This document shows positions 22,352 to 32,276 of a DNA stretch of 64,000 nt, in pieces. Under the pieces are notes generated by a model, which had not been told where the DNA came from, did not search any database, and was given only the letters and a program-made list of their open reading frames with translations. Source of the stretch: Astrothelium macrocarpum (Eukaryota; Ascomycota; Dothideomycetes; Trypetheliales; Trypetheliaceae); contig JAGEMR010000047.1 of assembly GCA_021030915.1 (NCBI GenBank), positions 124,001-188,000 of the forward strand, written 5' to 3'. The position numbers and the translations under genes were made by a program. The first letter of the stretch is position 1, and every line of letters starts with the position of its first letter.

Positions 22352-22925
22352 TTACGCTGCCGCAGCCTGCGCAGTCCCTCCTCCACCCCCTTGTCCCGAA
22401 AGCACCTTCTGCCGAATGACATCTTCAACCATGGCGACACTCCTTCCTTTGCTCTGCACAACCTTCTCGAGATCCTTCAGACTGGCCTCCAACTCGTCGA
22501 TCTTGCCATTGTAGAAGAGGTTTGCATCCTCAGGATTCTTCTCGACGTAGAATCCTGTGCCCACATCGACAAGAACGGTGCGGACAGAAGAGAGCGTAGC
22601 GGGGACGTATAGGGAAGGCGTGAGTGGGACGAGGAGGTTGGGGGATTTGGACTCGGTGTCGTTAGCGCTGTGAAGACCTTTTTGTTCGGACGGAAAGGTG
22701 CGCTGTATGCTGCGAAGACAATCGCGAAATTTAGATTGGGCTGTGCGGAGGTTTTGGTACGAGGTGGTGAGGTGTGTGAGTTCGTCATCGAGTTGTTTCT
22801 TGACTTGGGATAATTGGGGCGTAGAGAGAGTATTGAGATCGACTGGGAGATGAATTTAGCAATTGAGTACTCAGGTTGTAATTAGGGGACGATCGATTAC
22901 CTGATTGGCCCTGAGGATTGGCCAT
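22352..22925 (-). CDS. GIM5: Prefoldin subunit 5 (Gim5-like)
   Basis: Two exons, 22925-22901 and 22842-22352, encode 171 residues (MANPQGQS/VDLNTLSTPQLSQVKKQLDD across the intron). The N-terminal coiled coil (LNTLSTPQLSQVKKQLDDEL), a central beta-hairpin segment with LLVPLTPSLYVPATLSS and VLVDVGTGFYVEKN, and the C-terminal coiled coil (DELEASLKDLEKVVQSKGRS) are in the order and spacing of alpha-type prefoldin subunit 5. The tail is Gly/Ala-rich. Prefoldin is the hexameric chaperone that delivers nascent actin and tubulin to the CCT chaperonin. The start exon of 25 nt is supported by phase and by a canonical GTAATC...CCCAG intron. Confidence 0.92.
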
Positions 22926-23958
22926 TGCAGAGACTGGGGATGGCAATTGGCATAGCTGGTTGAGCTTTTTCCAAAATGTCGCACGCGAAGATCGACGTCA
23001 GAGCTGAGATTTCGATATCACGTGCGTTATCTGCAGGATGTAGGAATTAAGGTATTGCGGAGAGCGGAGATAGCAAAAGTGCGTTGGACGGAGAACGACC
23101 GAGTGATCTTCAGCCATCAGCCATGCGCCATGCAAGAGAAAACAAGGGCTTGGCCAGCCATGCACAAACCTCCGTTCAAGATCTCAACTCCTCCCGTTAC
23201 TTCCGGCCTGCGCAGTGAATATGCAACAAACGTCTGAGTCATCCCCCAACGCCAACATTGGTGCCTGCAATCTATCGCCAAAGAGTGAAAACCCCACGCC
23301 AAGCGCAGTGAATCGGCCGAAATTTGAACAGGTACGTCCGCAAAGTGCGTGCCCGGCGTCGTGTTGCGCCCTACCGTATCGGCTAGAAACGCCCTGTTCG
23401 GACGACATTATCGGAGCTCTGCGCTTGGCATTCTGCGTGATTGGTCTCATGGCTGCAGCAGAACATTCTAGGTAGAGCGCAACTCGTGTTACTGCGCTGC
23501 CTTGGAGTCTGCCTAGCGTGGCGGTGTTCACAGGATGACTGACCCTGGCCTGGCCACGACTGCCGACTACGCACGACTGTGCTGCGCTCCTGACTTTGTC
23601 TTCACTTCTACACTGAAAGTCAGTAGCACATCGCAATTCTGTTTGCTGTTCGCACGCGCGCTCTGCGTCAATTGCAATCGTCCGTCTGATCACTATTCAT
23701 CGTTTCCGCGGGGTGGAAGAAATCATCCCGGGAGGTTTCAACGTTAATGAGGCGAGACTGGATCGAGCAAAAGGTGGGAGCCTAAGCCCTGTTTAGGCAG
23801 ACGCATTCACCGCTGATTGGCTCAGCTCGACCAGCATTGGCCGTGGCGGTCGCTTTGCAGAGTGACTCACACCCCACGATAGCGCGGCGATCTCGCACTT
23901 AAGGCACCAAATCCCCATCTCTGCCTGGGCTCTTCTCTTCTTCTCTCCAACCGCCATT
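22926..23958. promoter_or_regulatory. Divergent region between prefoldin 5 and CPC1-type bZIP genes
   Basis: About 1 kb containing the promoters of both genes and perhaps part of the bZIP leader. A perfect GCN4/CPC1 site lies at 23863-23869. A short ORF of 12 codons (23747-23785) would be a uORF if transcription starts upstream of it. Confidence 0.5.
23863..23869 (+). promoter_or_regulatory. CPRE/GCRE box TGACTCA (candidate autoregulatory site)
   Basis: TGACTCA is the consensus binding site of GCN4/CPC1-family bZIP factors. Its place about 130 bp upstream of the first short uORF fits known autoregulation of cpc-1/cpcA genes. A 7-bp word can occur by chance. Confidence 0.5.
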
Positions 23959-25335
23959 TTGATTTCACAACATAGCATAACAAGACAGTCACAGGGATGG
24001 CTGCCTTTTGAGTCTTCGTCTTCCCCACATATCTTGTCCAACGGCAAGATAGCTCGGTTTAGTCTACCGGTTAACTCTCCACTCCAAATCCAACCAACCT
24101 CAGAGCATCTGCTTGCGGATCCTCTGAACTCAAGGCCAGCTTCGCGCGACACCTTCAGTTCTCCGTTAAACACCGCCACCACGTTCGACTTCACGTCGTT
24201 CACCACGGCTAATTCACAGCAACAATGGCTTTCCCCAGCTCCCTCAGCCCCTCGGCATTCGCCACAAACAACGTTCAGCAACCAGCAAGACTTCGTGCTT
24301 TTCGAGCAAGCTCCGGCGGCATCTCTAGCCAGCCGTCCCTCGCCCGCTACGAGTCAGGCTCATACGTTTAATAACGTGCCTCAACAATTTTCTACGCCTT
24401 CACCGTCAAATTATCACCATCGTAACAGCTCTGTCAATCGTCCACCTGTACCTCTATTCTCTAGCAATAGTGCTCCAAACGTCCCACAACAGTCTTCCAC
24501 CATGTTCACAGGTAGTCCACGCTCTGCTCCTACATCTTCACACCGTAATCTTACACTTCCCTCAGACATGAACAGCAACAACTCGGCGGCCGGCCTTGAT
24601 GGCTGGACTGGTGGGTTTGGCGACCAGTCCGTGACGGACGGCTCTATGACTGCCCACATTACAAGCTTCACATCGATCAATGGCAACAACAATGATCTCA
24701 CGCACACGATGTCAGCTGGCGGCACCATTTCACCAAAAGATCTCATGAACGAGTCAGTCCCGAACTCTACTGCTATGACAAACTTGACCTCCCCGTCACC
24801 TTGGGAGACGCCACTTGAGGATTACGAGACATCCCCACTCTTCGACCTGCAAGGCGATCAGACTCTCGGCGGTCCAGACGATTGGTTCCCACTCTTCCCC
24901 GACCAAGATCCTGACAACAACAATGACGATGCTATCCAACGCTCCATCTCTCAACGTTCTTTCGACTCCACTACCAGTGCCTCGCCTATCGTGCTTCACC
25001 CAGGTGGCCAGTCCAACCGCAAAATGTCAACCATGAGCACTGCCACCGCCACAGCATCTCCCGGCGGCCGACCCTCTTCCACAGCAGGCATCCACAAGAA
25101 GAACCGCGAGCTCCCTCCTATCATGGCCGACCCCATGGACCCCGTTGCCGTCAAACGCGCACGTAATACCGCCGCAGCTCGTAAGTCGCGTGACCGCAAA
25201 GTCAAGAAATTCGAGGAGATGGGTTCGCAGATCGGACGGCTCGAGCAGGCGTTGACGCTCAAGGACGCTGAGATCGCGAAGCTCGAGGCGGAGAAAGAGG
25301 AGTGGAAGCGTAGGGCTTTGGCGAGGGGTTCGTGA
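23959..25335 (+). CDS. cpc1: GCN4/CPC1-type bZIP transcription factor (start unresolved)
   Basis: The C-terminus is a classic GCN4-type bZIP: basic region VKRARNTAAARKSRDRKVKK with the N-x7-R contact pattern, followed by a short leucine zipper and KEEWKRRALARGS. The bulk is Ser/Thr/Pro/Gln-rich, with a candidate activation segment (TSPLFDLQGDQTLGGPDDWF). A QDFVLFEQ motif typical of the N-terminal part of fungal GCN4/IDI-4-like factors lies near residue 110. CPC1 activates amino-acid biosynthesis genes under starvation. The frame is open from 23866 but has no ATG before 24502 (MFTGSPRS, leaving 277 residues). The start may therefore be in an upstream exon, at a non-AUG codon such as the TTG at 23959, or at 24502 with the upstream frame being leader. 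The QDFVLF motif argues for coding upstream of 24502. Confidence 0.8.
   Translation: MISQHSITRQSQGWLPFESSSSPHILSNGKIARFSLPVNSPLQIQPTSEHLLADPLNSRPASRDTFSSPLNTATTFDFTSFTTANSQQQWLSPAPSAPRHSPQTTFSNQQDFVLFEQAPAASLASRPSPATSQAHTFNNVPQQFSTPSPSNYHHRNSSVNRPPVPLFSSNSAPNVPQQSSTMFTGSPRSAPTSSHRNLTLPSDMNSNNSAAGLDGWTGGFGDQSVTDGSMTAHITSFTSINGNNNDLTHTMSAGGTISPKDLMNESVPNSTAMTNLTSPSPWETPLEDYETSPLFDLQGDQTLGGPDDWFPLFPDQDPDNNNDDAIQRSISQRSFDSTTSASPIVLHPGGQSNRKMSTMSTATATASPGGRPSSTAGIHKKNRELPPIMADPMDPVAVKRARNTAAARKSRDRKVKKFEEMGSQIGRLEQALTLKDAEIAKLEAEKEEWKRRALARGS
23997..24011 (+). promoter_or_regulatory. Candidate uORF1 of the CPC1-type gene
   Basis: ATG GCT GCC TTT TGA, a four-residue ORF out of frame with the bZIP ORF. 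It is the first ATG downstream of the TGACTCA box. Very short first uORFs are known in GCN4, cpc-1 and cpcA leaders. Confidence 0.45.
24225..24371 (+). promoter_or_regulatory. Candidate uORF2 of the CPC1-type gene (48 codons)
   Basis: The next ATG after uORF1 opens a 48-residue ORF ending in TAA at 24369-24371. The following ATG is the in-frame 24502 of the bZIP ORF. A short uORF1 followed by a longer uORF2 is the described layout of cpc-1/cpcA leaders. If the frame upstream of 24502 is translated, this is merely an out-of-frame ORF. Confidence 0.4.
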
Positions 25336-26880
25336 GTTCATGTTGATGACGATGATGATGCTGCTCACGGCCTTGCTTCCTCTTCTGATGTCTTGCGCTT
25401 TTGGCGCTGGTGGACCTCACAAAAAAAAATAAACCTGCCTTTCTATAGCGGGCTTCTTTTATTGCTTTGATGTTACAGGTGACATGCTATTTTCCAAATC
25501 TGTTTGGGTCATGTCATGTTCACTCTGGTTTTCTCTACTTTTATTCCATGTACCAACTATCGACCCTCACTCATGTACTTACTGGCTTCTTTTCTTTTTC
25601 GCGGGTGGGTCGGTTCTGATTGTCATCCACCCTTACGGTGGATTCGACTCGTGGCCTTGCCCTTGGTAATTTCTCTTTTTTAATTGCTAGCTGAAGAGCT
25701 TGATTGTGGTAGAGAGAGTAGTCAGCGTATGACAGTATTGTGAAATTCATGCAGTCAAACCCAAGCTCATTTAAAAATAGTGAATACTATTGCTTCGTCG
25801 ACCTTGCACTGGGAGATCTTACAAGTAATTGTGTGATTGGCTTTTCGAAAGAAGCTGCCTCTGATCATGTGGGAAGCTGATACGTCTAATCTTAATTCAA
25901 AGTACTTCCGCTAGCCATGGTTATACTGAAATTATTATTCAATCCTACGTATTCATCCCACTATAAGACTAAACGACGTGTGACCTTGTTTGCCTGATAT
26001 GGTGAAATTAGAGGAACAGGGCAAGCAACCCGAATCTTCAAGGATGAAAGCCAAACTCCTATCATATGTCGCCACTATATCAATGATCAACGGAGGCCCC
26101 CTCAGCTTGATCGTTAATTTATTAGTAAAATTATGTGTGTGCAGACGCTTGGACCTCTCTCGCAGAAATTGTGCACAGTGCAGACGCTAGTTTGATCCTT
26201 CCCAGCATTAGTTGGATGCAATAAGAAATGTCGACTACGATCACGAAAACTATAATTCGCCACAAGCCTCGTCGAAAAGCCCGCAACAGGAGTGGACAAA
26301 TGTATTTTGAATTCCATTTCTCAATCATTTATTGACGAATCATTGGTATTTAATAAATATTCAGACTGATAAGAATTTCTTCTGAAGAGGCCTGCGGCGA
26401 ATTATAGCTTTTGCGGCTGCGGGTGGCATTATTGCATCCGCTGGGCTCACCGCTGTTGTTGCATGTAGGCAATCCACTTCATGACTAGATCTGTGAGCAT
26501 AAAGATTAGGACCCGACATCGGGCGGACACGCTGCATCGTCCCATCACTGTGTGTATCTGAGACTGTCAATGTAAAAGCAAAGAATCACTCATGCTCGTG
26601 GTGCGGGGAGGCACATGGGTCACCAATTGCAATTGCTCGAGGTCTGTGAATTAGCCGCACCTGGGGTGGCTTGCAGGTTGTTAGAGCCTCTACTTCTCAT
26701 ACGTTCAAAGAGGGTGGGTAGACGCTAGACCAACATGCTGAATGGCTTGATCTGCCGGATTGCGTCCATCCGTTACGCCCGAGCATTTCATAGCGTCGTT
26801 TTTATTACTGGCAAACCTCTGCTATTAAATTTCGTTCGAACGTGGCATATCATAATTAGTGCCCAGCACGCTTATACACA
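25336..26880. other. Intergenic region, bZIP 3' UTR and rhodopsin-like gene upstream
   Basis: About 1.5 kb. The first 100 bp include an A-rich run near 25421-25432 that may be the bZIP poly(A) area. No gene, repeat or RNA gene is recognised in the remainder. It marks the start of the second accessory region. Confidence 0.4.
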
Positions 26881-28067
26881 ATGGATGCTTGCTTACAAAA
26901 TAACCCTGCTCAGTTCTGCTTAGAAGACAGAAGATCTCAAATTATCGCCCAAAATGTGGGCGTGGCAATACTTGCAATATCAGCCGTTGCTTTGCGCTTC
27001 TATGCTCGCATTGAATCTGGAGCAGGCCTCTGGTGGGATGATTGGGTAACCCTCATTGGACTTCCATACTCAATAGCCATCAATATCTTGAGTGCAGAGT
27101 GTGAGTGAACTTTGAGCCAATGGTAGATTCTGTATCATACTCACGTGCCTCAGTTGTGCGAGCAGGTCAAGGTGTGCATCTCGCGACCCTTCCGAACGAA
27201 AATGTCCCAAGCTACTTCAAGCAACTCTATCTCCAACTCGCCGTCTATGCTCCAGGCCTTGTCTTTTTCAAAATAGCGCTTCTGTTATTTTATGTACGAG
27301 TGTTTCCTCATAACGAGCGGCTCAAATTGACGGCATGGACACTCTCCGCTGGCATCGGTATCTGGTTAGTTATCATCGAATGCTTGGCCCTTTTCCAGTG
27401 CAATCCTGTCCACAAGTTCTGGGATCAAAATGTACCTGGAAAGTGCATCAGTCAAGAAGGATTGTTCCTTGGTCAGTCGGTGCCTACCGTACTCTTCGAT
27501 ATTATTATTCTAGGCTTGGCGGTTCCGCTCGTATGGGGAATCAAGCTACCGCGAAGCTCAAGGGTCGCCCTGATTGGTATATTTATGATGGGAGGTTTGT
27601 GCGTAACCTTGAACAATCTCGAATGAGCTCAGTACAACCGGCTGACACCCATGCCCAGAGTGACTGTAATTTCTATCGTTCGTTTACATTACGCCCTGCA
27701 ACCAGTAAAGGAAGACTTTACCTGGAATTTGGTAAGCCTGGGCCTTTGGTCTGATGCCGAATCCCCTGTCGGTTTGGTTAGCGTTTGTCTTCCCACGTAC
27801 GGCAAACTTTTCCGCCAATTCCTCATGAAGCTACATCTCTCGAAATCAATGACAAGTGAGACGCGATTGTCGATTCATGGTAAACCACATGGGAGTGAAA
27901 CAAGGCGAGACTTGAGAATGACTAGTACGCCGATCAACGAGATCGAACCTGGGATCTGGGCGGAAGGCTCTGTCAATGAATTGAATGACATGAATAGTAA
28001 GAAAGCTGATCCAGGACCTGGTGTTATCATGGTGACAAGGAATGTGAAAGTCGGCAGTGAAATGTAG
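26881..28067 (+). CDS. Rhodopsin-like (Pth11-type) fungal integral membrane protein
   Basis: Three exons, 26881-27100, 27154-27598 and 27659-28067, encode 357 residues. Introns run GTGAGT to CCTCAG and GTGCGT to CCCAG, in frame. About seven hydrophobic helices include QNVGVAILAISAVALRFYAR, GLVFFKIALLLFYVRVFP and SVPTVLFDIIILGLAVPLVW. The signature WWDDWVTLIGL in loop 1, QLYLQLAVYAPGLVFFKIAL, FQCNPVHKFWDQ and VKEDFTWNLVSLGLW identify the fungal rhodopsin-domain/SAT20-like family related to Pth11. Its members sit in the plasma membrane and are mostly orphan receptors. No CFEM domain precedes the helices. The cytoplasmic tail (from about 270) is Ser/Thr-rich. Ligand unknown. Confidence 0.85.
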
Positions 28068-31000
28068 AATAGAGCATCGTTTTTGAATGAGTCATTGGAA
28101 GAAGTCGAGGATCAAAGACATCATAAAAAGTAGCGCCTTCTCGGATAGAAGAACGGATATCTTGGTTCCACACTAAAACTAGAAAGAGACATGTCTCTGC
28201 ACTTGCCTGCGATGTTAGCGGTGCAAGAGGCGCGCCTAGCTTCAAGCACCAAGGGCTTAGGCATTTGTTGAGATTATGTCCGTTGACTTTCAAGTAGGTG
28301 ACCAATCACGCTCAGGCAACTCCCTTAGATCTCATGTTGAGGCTCCCACTTCCTTATTTGGCTCAGATTCATTCTTTTTGAGTTTAGCGGTCGAGAGGTC
28401 GCAAAAACCCCACGATCCTATCGCATGCAAGAAATTAGTCAGGTGTTATACGCCGTCTTTATTCGTGGACACGCTTGCGTTATTTGGGATAACCTACCTC
28501 CTTGTCTCTGTTGAACCCTGACCCGGAGTTAGCTCCGGTCAAATAGCCAGCATATGCAAACCGTAATTAGAATACCTCGCGTAGCTTATTACCAATCCGA
28601 CCAGTGCGTTTATAACAGTGCCTGACATTACAGCACCAACTCATGACCGATAGCTAGCGCTGACAACTGTGAGACCCCACCAGCGTAAGCAGTTTTTATA
28701 AATCGAGAATGGTTGAAGACTACAAACTGACAGAACAACTTTGTACATATCAAATGATATTAATGCTTCCCAAATAATAGTAGATATAGCTCACTATCCA
28801 AACGTTCTTTTGAAACCTATTTGCTCGATCTAATTAAATTGGATAAGCATGGATCCGAGAAATGCACTGATCAAAATCTGGCCATCGGACGCAATTTGGC
28901 GATGTGAATGCCACAGAACCAAGACTAATATATATATGGTATTAGACGCATTTGGCTGTGAACCCAATACTGTAGTCATCCCGTAGTGGTCAACCACACC
29001 GGATTAATTGGTCTGACCTGATTTGGTTGAGACGGATTTGGCCCTGGATGCAGGGTGGTCGAGACAAGTTGCCCTGACTGCAGGGTGGTCGGGGTCCTAC
29101 TCTCTGGACGCAGAGTTTGGTCAAGACGGATTGCTCTGCTGGATGCAGAGTGGTCGAGACGTGTAGCTCTGGACGCAGAGTGGTCGAAACCAAATAGAGT
29201 ACTCCGGGTGAGACGAATTTAATTCTGGATGCAGTGTTGGAACCTGTTTAGCTATGATTGCAGATTGGGATTTATTTTTTGGGATCCGTTTAGCTTTGGG
29301 TGCAGAGTCATGACTCCTGATACAAAAATAATATTTCGTGGGAACTATTTTTACAAACATTAGCAGGTCGCCTCGGCGTCGATGTTCATTACTGTCCATT
29401 AGCATTCGCAGTTCGATCCTGCATTCAATAGGAAGGCATCCCACAAAGATTGTCTTTTATTTTCTAACATCCACAGATTGCTTTTGCAACTGAATAAGAC
29501 AAGGCATCGAATCAAGCTTCAATTGGGCCTTTCGATGCCCACAAGTCACGTTTTGGCCTACATACAATAATGTAAGTGTAATCCGATCAAAATCTAGTTG
29601 ATTCTGTTGACAACCACAAGTCGCTTCTAAGCCCAGACACACGGTCATGGCTGTACGGCTTTTTGCTTGAAAGAGGTGATCGTGATGGGTGAACTTGCCA
29701 TGTGTTCGGCACTCTGGAACGCCCGGATATAGTCCCAAGGAAACTTCAAATACCTCTTTTCTCTCGTTCCATCGAAATTCTTGGAGAGTCTGGCGCTCCC
29801 GCAACCCTCAAACACCTCCGTGCATTCTGCGATTCATCTTGCCGAAAGCTTCCGACAGCTCAGCTCTCCCATTTCTCCAGAATACATCTCTGCATCGTGT
29901 AGCTCAAGCTCACTCTTGTCTGACGACACGACTTGTTCCCTCAACAACAAATTTCTTTGCGGTTAATGGCACAATCCTCTCCCTCAGTGTCTGTTATTCT
30001 CTTCTTAGTCGGCTCTCGATCTCCTGCATGACCTCATACATCCATTTACGCAGAATGCTGGCTCCAGTTTCGGAATCTTCTCCACTCATACCTCAGCTGC
30101 ACATCGCGTCGAGTTAAGTTTCCTCAAGATCAAACCTACGATCGGATTGAATGTCTAATCAGAAGATTCCATCAATTTGACCTCCCTAACTTGAAATATA
30201 TTGCATTTCCAAAACCGTACTCTTCAAAAACTTTGGCATGTCAAGGGCGATATTGGCGGTTGATTGGCGGGAGACAAGGGGCGGAAGGAGATTCGTCATT
30301 TTGGTAGATGGAGCAAACTTAAAGGTGAGATAAAGGTGGCTTGGTAACGTAAAGGCGTTGTTGAAAGAGAAGATCGTGTTGATGGGGCAGAGGGTAGAGG
30401 AGAGCATTGAAGGCAGGCGTCTTAAAACTTAGCATGAAATGAATAAGCACGAAAAAGCATATTTATGCATAAATTGTGAAGTTATTCAAGTCCGGTACCA
30501 ATAAAACCACCCCTAATCCCAGCTCTAAGTGGTCTAATCAGGACTAGGATTCTTAATATTGCTATGGCTCAAATTCTATGAGTATGTAATGAATTATTCC
30601 TTATCTTAGCGTATGCACACATGTGCATTATGTTTGTAAAAAAAAGCGGCTCTTCGAACGCCTGGGCACCCCAAAAACGGTTTGAGGGTTTTCTCCGTCG
30701 CTTTCTCCTTGACAACTTAATTTGGGGCCTGGAACCTTCCAAAGACCTTCAACTGCTAGTTCACGTTGTCAACCTTCTACTGGCTGATTCTTTCACTCTG
30801 CTTGACCCAGCCCCTGAAAGCTGACAGGCAGAATTGGAATTGACTGAAGAATGGATGAAAATCTCGATTAATGTGAACTGTATTGAAATAGCCAGGAATC
30901 TTTCCAGCAACAGAATGCTCTGAGAAGGGATTGTCCTTTATTGCTGGTCAATTATCCCTGATTGCCCTTCCCACATAAGGCAGATATCTCCACCCCGACG

Positions 31001-31074
31001 CATCCCCAAATATTTCCAGTCCTATCATTTCTTTTCACATTTTTCTTTTCTTTCTTTTCTTTGATAAGATACCG
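28068..31074. other. Gene-poor region with decayed repeats
   Basis: About 3 kb with no gene I can support. ORFs on both strands around 29457-30117 lack motifs and are interrupted. The notable structure is a degenerate minisatellite at 29015-29315. The remainder is AT-leaning unique sequence. Confidence 0.45.
29015..29315. repeat. Degenerate minisatellite, period about 30 bp
   Basis: Seven to eight imperfect copies of a word like CTGGATGCAGAGTGGTCGAG start near 29044, 29073, 29104, 29139, 29169, 29224, 29257 and 29295. Differences between copies are largely C/T and G/A (GGATGC versus GGACGC, CAGGGTGG versus CAGAGTGG). This is consistent with RIP-like or deamination decay of a tandem array. 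Confidence 0.7.
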
Positions 31075-31899
31075 CTAGCCTGATATTGCCTGCGTAATCA
31101 CACTCTGAATCACGGCCGCCATTTCCTCGGTCACTCCTCTAGGAGAGCGTGGAATCTCATGTCCTCCGCCATGATCATAGAGTTTCCGGCCATGTTCCTG
31201 ACACAACTCAACCAGAACATGCGCAGCCTCTATATCTGGATCTTTGGCGCCGTAGATGTGGGCGCTAGGAACAAGGATGACGGGTTCCTCTTGCTTCGCC
31301 GGGTCTAAGAATTCCACAACGCCCTTATTGAGACCTTCCTCTGAGAACGGAACGTCCGCACAGATAAATACAGCAAAGTTGAATGGCGCTTGATGTCCTC
31401 GTCGTGCAAGCAGCATTGCAGCAAGAACAGCCCCTTGAGAGAACCCGAAAACACCATTGAACGGTCCCTCCTCGTTCACGTATGCATCTAGATCGTTGAT
31501 GGCGTCCAAAGTAGTGGATGCCGAATCGGTATCATAGTATGCAAGGTATTCGTCAGCCGCAAGGTTCATATCTTCGAAACCTGTGTTTAGATGAGCAAGG
31601 CCGTTACCGCTGAAAGTCGGAAAGCAAAGGAGTGAGGATGATGGGATAGCAAACCTGGGGCTGCTGGCCATTGCATTTCGCCGTCTACGAATTCAAAACT
31701 GTGAGTATGTAGCTCATCGAGCTCACTACTTAGAGCAGCTAAATTTGTCAGTGCAAGCAACCATAGAGAAGAATTTTCGCTGTCCGAACAAGTCTGTATC
31801 TCAAGAATCTGAAGAGGTTTAGCTGATGTTAAGAGAAGAGGTGCAGGCTTGACAGACCTTAGAATTAGTGCCTATACCGTGTAGACAGAGGAACCGCAT
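31075..31899 (-). CDS. FSH1-family serine hydrolase (LovG-like thioesterase candidate)
   Basis: Four exons, 31899-31858, 31808-31790, 31738-31655 and 31580-31075, encode 216 residues. The opening MRFLCLHGIGTNSK is the family's N-terminal strand and oxyanion region. ELDELHTHSFEFVDGEMQWP and EYLAYYDTDS follow. The nucleophile elbow GFSQGA (Ser, about 103), the acid YGAKDPD and the His of HGGGHEIPR complete an alpha/beta-hydrolase triad. Intron 2 uses a weak GTTCGG donor but is needed for frame. FSH1/LovG-type enzymes hydrolyse polyketides off HR-PKS acyl carrier proteins. Here the gene is divergent from an HR-PKS that lacks a releasing domain, 377 bp between start codons, which makes product release the likely role. 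The triad is intact, unlike the PKS. Confidence 0.88.
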
Positions 31900-32024
31900 G
31901 GTCATTGTAGCGATGGAATTCTAGTAACGAGAGCAATACTTAGCTGTAAGGCATGAGTGTCATTCACTGCTCACAGTAGGCAGCTTTCTGAAGTAAGGTA
32001 GTTTTCTCAGTAAAAAAATCCTGA

Positions 32025-32030
32025 CACGTG
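32025..32030. promoter_or_regulatory. CACGTG box 1
   Basis: Perfect E-box palindrome in the FSH1/PKS bidirectional promoter. Confidence 0.4.
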
Positions 32031-32044
32031 GAGCTGAATCTGAA

Positions 32045-32056
32045 CACCGGACGGTG
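32045..32056. promoter_or_regulatory. Inverted repeat with CCG/CGG half-sites
   Basis: CACCG-GA-CGGTG is a 5-bp inverted repeat around a 2-bp spacer. CCG/CGG half-sites are the contacts of fungal Zn2Cys6 regulators, which commonly control PKS clusters. No such regulator gene is visible in the window. Confidence 0.45.
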
Positions 32057-32090
32057 AGTTTTAGCAGAGAAAATTCGGACTATCACACAC

Positions 32091-32096
32091 CACGTG
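32091..32096. promoter_or_regulatory. CACGTG box 2
   Basis: Second perfect CACGTG, about 60 bp from the first and 180 bp upstream of the PKS start codon. Confidence 0.4.
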
Positions 32097-32276
32097 AGAG
32101 ATTGATAGCGCAAACTTTTTGAGATCGTTCTGCTGCTCATATCAACTTGGAGCTCCTAGATTCAAGCTATTCAACTTGACGCCTAGACCGAACCGCTTCT
32201 GCTGTGCTGTCAGCTTCATCCACTCGATATCTATATTTTCAAGACATCTATCTCTTCTTTCAAGATAATTGAAATA

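Larger units (their letters stand above)
31900..32276. promoter_or_regulatory. Bidirectional promoter between FSH1 hydrolase and HR-PKS
   Basis: 377 bp between divergent start codons. It contains two CACGTG boxes (32025-32030, 32091-32096) and an inverted repeat CACCGGACGGTG (32045-32056) with everted CCG/CGG half-sites. Sites clustered in 75 bp suggest shared control by a bHLH/bZIP factor and a Zn2Cys6 factor; this is inference. Confidence 0.55.

Noticed and set aside
29405..29425. GTTCGATCC word resembling a tRNA B box (also near 41440)
   Set aside because: No A box at the right distance and no cloverleaf could be folded.
29457..30117. Overlapping ORFs on both strands near the minisatellite
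   Set aside because: Interrupted, motif-free and mutually antisense, with no consistent splice model.
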